This document shows positions 61,285-64,000 of a stretch of DNA of 64,000 nt, in pieces (positions within the stretch are counted from its first letter, which is position 1; each line of letters opens with the position of its first letter). Source of the DNA: Streptomyces sp. B1I3 (GTDB lineage Bacteria > Actinomycetota > Actinomycetes > Streptomycetales > Streptomycetaceae); assembly GCF_030816615.1 (NCBI RefSeq), contig NZ_JAUSYD010000001.1, positions 3,100,001-3,164,000 on the forward strand. Direction: 5' to 3'. Position numbers and translations under genes: made by a program. The notes beneath the pieces were generated by a model. That model had not been told where the DNA came from. It saw only the letters and a list, made by a program, of their open reading frames with translations, and did not search any database.

Positions 61285-62532
61285 TTACTTGGTGGGGGTG
61301 GTGGCAGGGGTTTCGGTGGTGAGGGTGGGGCCCAGGAGCCAGGCCGCGATCTCGCGGATGGCACCGAAGCCGCCGGGGGTGGTCGTGACGGCGCGCGCTG
61401 CGGCGCGTACCGAGTCGTGGGCGCTCGCCACGGCGACGGGCCAGCCCGCGAGACCGAAGCAGGCCAGGTCGTTGACGTCGTTGCCGACGTAGAGCACGCG
61501 GCCCGGGTCGAGGGACTGCTCCTCGCACCACTGCTTGAGCGCCAGGTCCTTGCGGTCGATGCCGTGCAGGACGGGCACGCGGAGCTTGCGGGCGCGGGCG
61601 GCGACGACCGGGTTCTGCTCGGTGGACAGGATCAGGAGCGGTACGCCCGCCCTGCGCAGGGCGGCGATGCCGAGGCCGTCGCCGCGGTGGACGGCGACGA
61701 TCTCGTGCCCCTCGGAGTCGATGAGGACCCGGTCGTCGGTCTGCGTGCCGTCGAAGTCGAGGACGACGGCGTCGATGTCCGCCCGTGTCGGCAGCGGGGA
61801 CGGGTCCAGGAGCGGCGCGAGGGCACGGGCGCGGGCGAGGTCGTGCGGGTCGTCGATCTCCAGGACCCGGGCCGGATCGGTCTCCACGAGCGCCGTGTGA
61901 CCGAAGAAGCGGTGGCGGTGGGTGCGGAAACCGGCGGCGTCCATGGCGTACGCGGCCCCGGTCTCCAGGAAGTCCTGGGGGCGGTCCTGGCGGCGGGGGC
62001 GCACGGCCTTGTCGTGGTTGACGCCGTACGTTCCGTCCTCGACCGCGCTGCCGTCGCGCCAGACGAAGCCGTGGAAGGGGGCGACGGTGACGGCCGTGTC
62101 GGCGCCGTCCCGGGCGACGGCGGCGGCGACGCCGTCGATGTCTTCCCGGGTGACGAAGGGGCTGGTGCACTGGACGAGCAGCACGACGTCGGCCGTCCGG
62201 CCGTCCCGCATGGCCTCGTACGCGTCCAGCGCGTGCAGGACGGCCGCCTCGCTGGTCGCGGTGTCACCCGCGATGGCGGTGGGGCGCTGCACGCAGTGCA
62301 GCCGGGCGGTGTCACCGAGCGTCTCGGCCGCGGCCCGGGCCGCCTCCGCGATGGCCTCGTCGTCGGTCGTGACGACGACGTCGGTGACCTCGGGCGACGC
62401 CAGGCAGGCGCGGACCGCGCGGGCGACGAGGGGCACGCCGCCGACCTGGGCGAGATTCTTGGCGGGGACGCCCTTGGATCCGCCGCGGGCGGGGATCACG
62501 GCGAGCACGGTGGGGGCCGGGGGCGGGGTCAT
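61285..62532 (-). CDS. CMP-nonulosonate synthetase fused to HAD (KdsC-like) phosphatase
   Basis: 415 residues. The N-terminal cytidylyltransferase (about 1-245) has AVIPARGGSKGVPAKNL, LLVQCTSPFVTREDID and ETGAAYAMD. The C-terminal HAD domain (about 255-405) has DFDGTQTDD (nucleophile Asp), ILSTEQN and GNDVNDLACF (acidic motif). The fusion could dephosphorylate Kdn-9-P or Neu5Ac-9-P and then activate it with CTP. ATG 62532 has AGGAG 5 bases upstream. It lies between the transferase gene (20 bases) and neuB (12 bases). Confidence 0.92.
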   Translation of the reverse strand: MTPPPAPTVLAVIPARGGSKGVPAKNLAQVGGVPLVARAVRACLASPEVTDVVVTTDDEAIAEAARAAAETLGDTARLHCVQRPTAIAGDTATSEAAVLHALDAYEAMRDGRTADVVLLVQCTSPFVTREDIDGVAAAVARDGADTAVTVAPFHGFVWRDGSAVEDGTYGVNHDKAVRPRRQDRPQDFLETGAAYAMDAAGFRTHRHRFFGHTALVETDPARVLEIDDPHDLARARALAPLLDPSPLPTRADIDAVVLDFDGTQTDDRVLIDSEGHEIVAVHRGDGLGIAALRRAGVPLLILSTEQNPVVAARARKLRVPVLHGIDRKDLALKQWCEEQSLDPGRVLYVGNDVNDLACFGLAGWPVAVASAHDSVRAAARAVTTTPGGFGAIREIAAWLLGPTLTTETPATTPTK

Positions 62533-62552
62533 GGTTGCTCCTGGAGTGGTGG

Positions 62553-63938
62553 TCACAGCTCGCCCATCCGGCGGATCACCGGGGCGACCCGCTGGACGCC
62601 GTGGCGGTAGGCACCGCGTGCCGCGTTGCGGACGGTCTCGCGCACGGCTCCCCTGACCCGGCCGGTCTCCTTGGGTGCGACGGCGCCCGGCAGCGGGTGG
62701 CCGTCCGGGCCCAGGTGGTGGCGGGCGAGGATGCCGGGGAGGTATCCGGGGGCGGTGGCGGGTGTGTAGTAGGGGACGAGGCCGGGGAGGCGGCCGCCGG
62801 CGAGCAGTTCGCCGACCCGGGCGCGGGCGGTGTCGTACGCGGTGGAGTACGAGCCGTCCGCTGCGACGCCCTGACCCGACAGCCACTCCTCGTCGGGCTG
62901 CGGGCGGAATCCGCCGTCGAGGTGGTCCCACGACGTGATGAGCCCGGAACCGATGAAGTGGTGGTTGCCGAGGGCCTCGCGGACGCCGAGGTCGGAGAGG
63001 ACCGCGGTCGGGATACGCCGGTGCAGGGATTCCAGCGCGGCGGTCGAGGAGACGGTGACCAGCAGGTCGGTGCGGTCGAGTACCTCGCCCATGTGCCCGT
63101 ACACCAGGCGGAAGTTGGGCGGCAGCCCGCCGGGGATCCGCTCCGCGAGGCGCTGGTAGGGAAGCTCCTCGATGTGGGTGGTGTGCTCGCCCGGCTTGGA
63201 GCGGAGCTTCAGCAGCACCTCGCGGCCCGGGTGCAGCCGGGCGTGCTCGACGAGCCGGCGCAGCAGGTACGTGCGGTCGGCGCGGGACGCCGGCACGGAG
63301 GGCTGGGCGGCGAAGACGACGGTGTCGCGGCCGTCCTTCGCGCGGTATGGCTCCCCGCCCAGGAACGGCAGGGCCGCCTCGGTGACGGCCGACGCGTCCG
63401 CGCCGACCCCCTCGTACACGGCACGGAAGCGCTCCGCGTCGTGACGGGAGTTGGCGAGGACGATGTCGGCGCCGTGCCGCAGCAGCAGCCCGTCGGCGAG
63501 CTTCTCGTAGACGACCCCGACGTAACCGGTGACGACGACGGGCCTGCGCGGCAGTTCCAGCGCGGCCAGGCCGTGCAGCATCGCCTGGACGGCACCGCCG
63601 ACCAGGGCGAGGACGACGACGTCGTACGCCTCGTCCCGCACGGTGTGCAGGAACTCGACGGCGGTCACCTCACGCACCCGGCCCGCGTCCACACCGACCT
63701 CTCCGACCTCGGCGAGCTGCCTCGGGGTGGGAGTGGCCCGGCCGCGCAGCAGCAGCCCGCTGATGTCGACGGGCCGCTCCGGCGGACCGGCGCCGACGGC
63801 TCCGGCGAGGCGGCGCGCGGTGAGCGCGCCCCACTTCCACCGGGTGTCGGAGTCGGCGAGCACGGCCATACGCAGAGGCGTGCTGTCGGCTGCTGGGGTG
63901 ACGGCCGGATCGGCCGTGTTGCTGGTACGAGGAGGCAC
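62553..63938 (-). CDS. Putative glycosyltransferase (DUF6716-like)
   Basis: 461 residues from GTG 63938. GT-B-like architecture: VVVLALVGGAVQAMLHGLAAL and VVVTGYVGVVYEKLADGLLLR in the N-terminal half, VFAAQPSVPASRADRTYLLR and VTVSSTAALESLHRRIPTAV (acceptor/donor phosphate loop) in the C-terminal half. The C-terminus is basic. First gene of the minus-strand operon, so the polymer cluster's promoter should lie at about 63939-64000. It probably initiates or extends the nonulosonate polymer. Confidence 0.75.
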   Translation of the reverse strand: MPPRTSNTADPAVTPAADSTPLRMAVLADSDTRWKWGALTARRLAGAVGAGPPERPVDISGLLLRGRATPTPRQLAEVGEVGVDAGRVREVTAVEFLHTVRDEAYDVVVLALVGGAVQAMLHGLAALELPRRPVVVTGYVGVVYEKLADGLLLRHGADIVLANSRHDAERFRAVYEGVGADASAVTEAALPFLGGEPYRAKDGRDTVVFAAQPSVPASRADRTYLLRRLVEHARLHPGREVLLKLRSKPGEHTTHIEELPYQRLAERIPGGLPPNFRLVYGHMGEVLDRTDLLVTVSSTAALESLHRRIPTAVLSDLGVREALGNHHFIGSGLITSWDHLDGGFRPQPDEEWLSGQGVAADGSYSTAYDTARARVGELLAGGRLPGLVPYYTPATAPGYLPGILARHHLGPDGHPLPGAVAPKETGRVRGAVRETVRNAARGAYRHGVQRVAPVIRRMGEL

Positions 63939-64000
63939 GTCCTAGAAGTTAGGAAGGCATTCCGATGCGCGGCCCAACGCGGGGGCAACAGATGGTTAAC

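Overview
The window is high-GC actinobacterial chromosome and almost certainly Streptomyces. Third codon positions are strongly G/C, GTG and TTG starts are common, and it carries genus-typical genes (afsQ1/afsQ2/sigQ, a clpP3/clpP4/popR set, a LAXTG-type surface protein). From memory, not checked by search, gene order follows the S. coelicolor core chromosome around SCO4958 down to SCO4880, with clpP3-clpP4-popR and gdhA as extra or displaced blocks. I see no rRNA, tRNA, insertion sequence, prophage or CRISPR array. This is core genome.

Layout. 1-4 kb: cystathionine gamma-synthase (cut by the window edge), a membrane-anchored unknown, msrA and a secreted protein. 4-5.8 kb: a second ClpP pair with its probable activator PopR and two adjacent PopR-type boxes. 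6-12.5 kb: gdhA, a MacB/FtsX-type ABC exporter, an L,D-transpeptidase lipoprotein and a small LAXTG surface protein. 12.5-18.6 kb (mostly minus strand): hutH, a GAF-GGDEF protein, a frameshifted enoyl-CoA hydratase, adenylate cyclase and biotin ligase. 18.8-24.8 kb: the acyl-CoA carboxylase set pccB, pccE and accA2 with maf and a TetR regulator. 24.8-36.4 kb: DeoR-family regulator, an LpdA-type flavoprotein, purine nucleoside phosphorylase, phosphohexomutase, deoC, two aldehyde-dehydrogenase-family genes and a uridine-kinase-like gene. 36.5-41.4 kb: sigQ divergent from afsQ1-afsQ2-lipoprotein, then VanZ and PspC proteins. 41.4-48.9 kb: adenosine deaminase, a hydrolase-fold protein without its serine, a LysR/MFS pair, a second YkuD protein, an ECF sigma factor and a STAS protein. 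49-57.5 kb: deoA, cdd, two nucleoside ABC permeases, the ATPase, a BMP-type lipoprotein and an M20 amidohydrolase. 59.3-63.9 kb: a four-gene nonulosonic-acid glycopolymer operon (NeuB, a NeuA-HAD fusion, two transferase-like proteins).

How it fits together. The most coherent theme is nucleoside scavenging. The BMP lipoprotein and ABC transporter import nucleosides, Add and Cdd deaminate them, and PunA and DeoA split them. The phosphohexomutase-family enzyme may isomerise pentose-1-phosphate. DeoC yields acetaldehyde and glyceraldehyde-3-phosphate, and the adjacent aldehyde dehydrogenase can oxidise the acetaldehyde. Six promoters of these genes, spread over 28 kb and both strands, carry the same palindrome (core CTACGCGCGTAG) on top of or beside the core promoter, which points to one dedicated regulator. 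Three of these genes appear to have leaderless transcripts. I consider this shared operator the strongest regulatory signal in the window.

Other notable points are ClpP4 without its catalytic histidine, LpdA without the redox disulfide and His-Glu pair, a conserved-looking half-length ALDH, a 1-bp frameshift in the enoyl-CoA hydratase, an AfsQ1 box between sigQ and afsQ1, and a CMP-sialate/Kdn synthetase fused to a HAD phosphatase.
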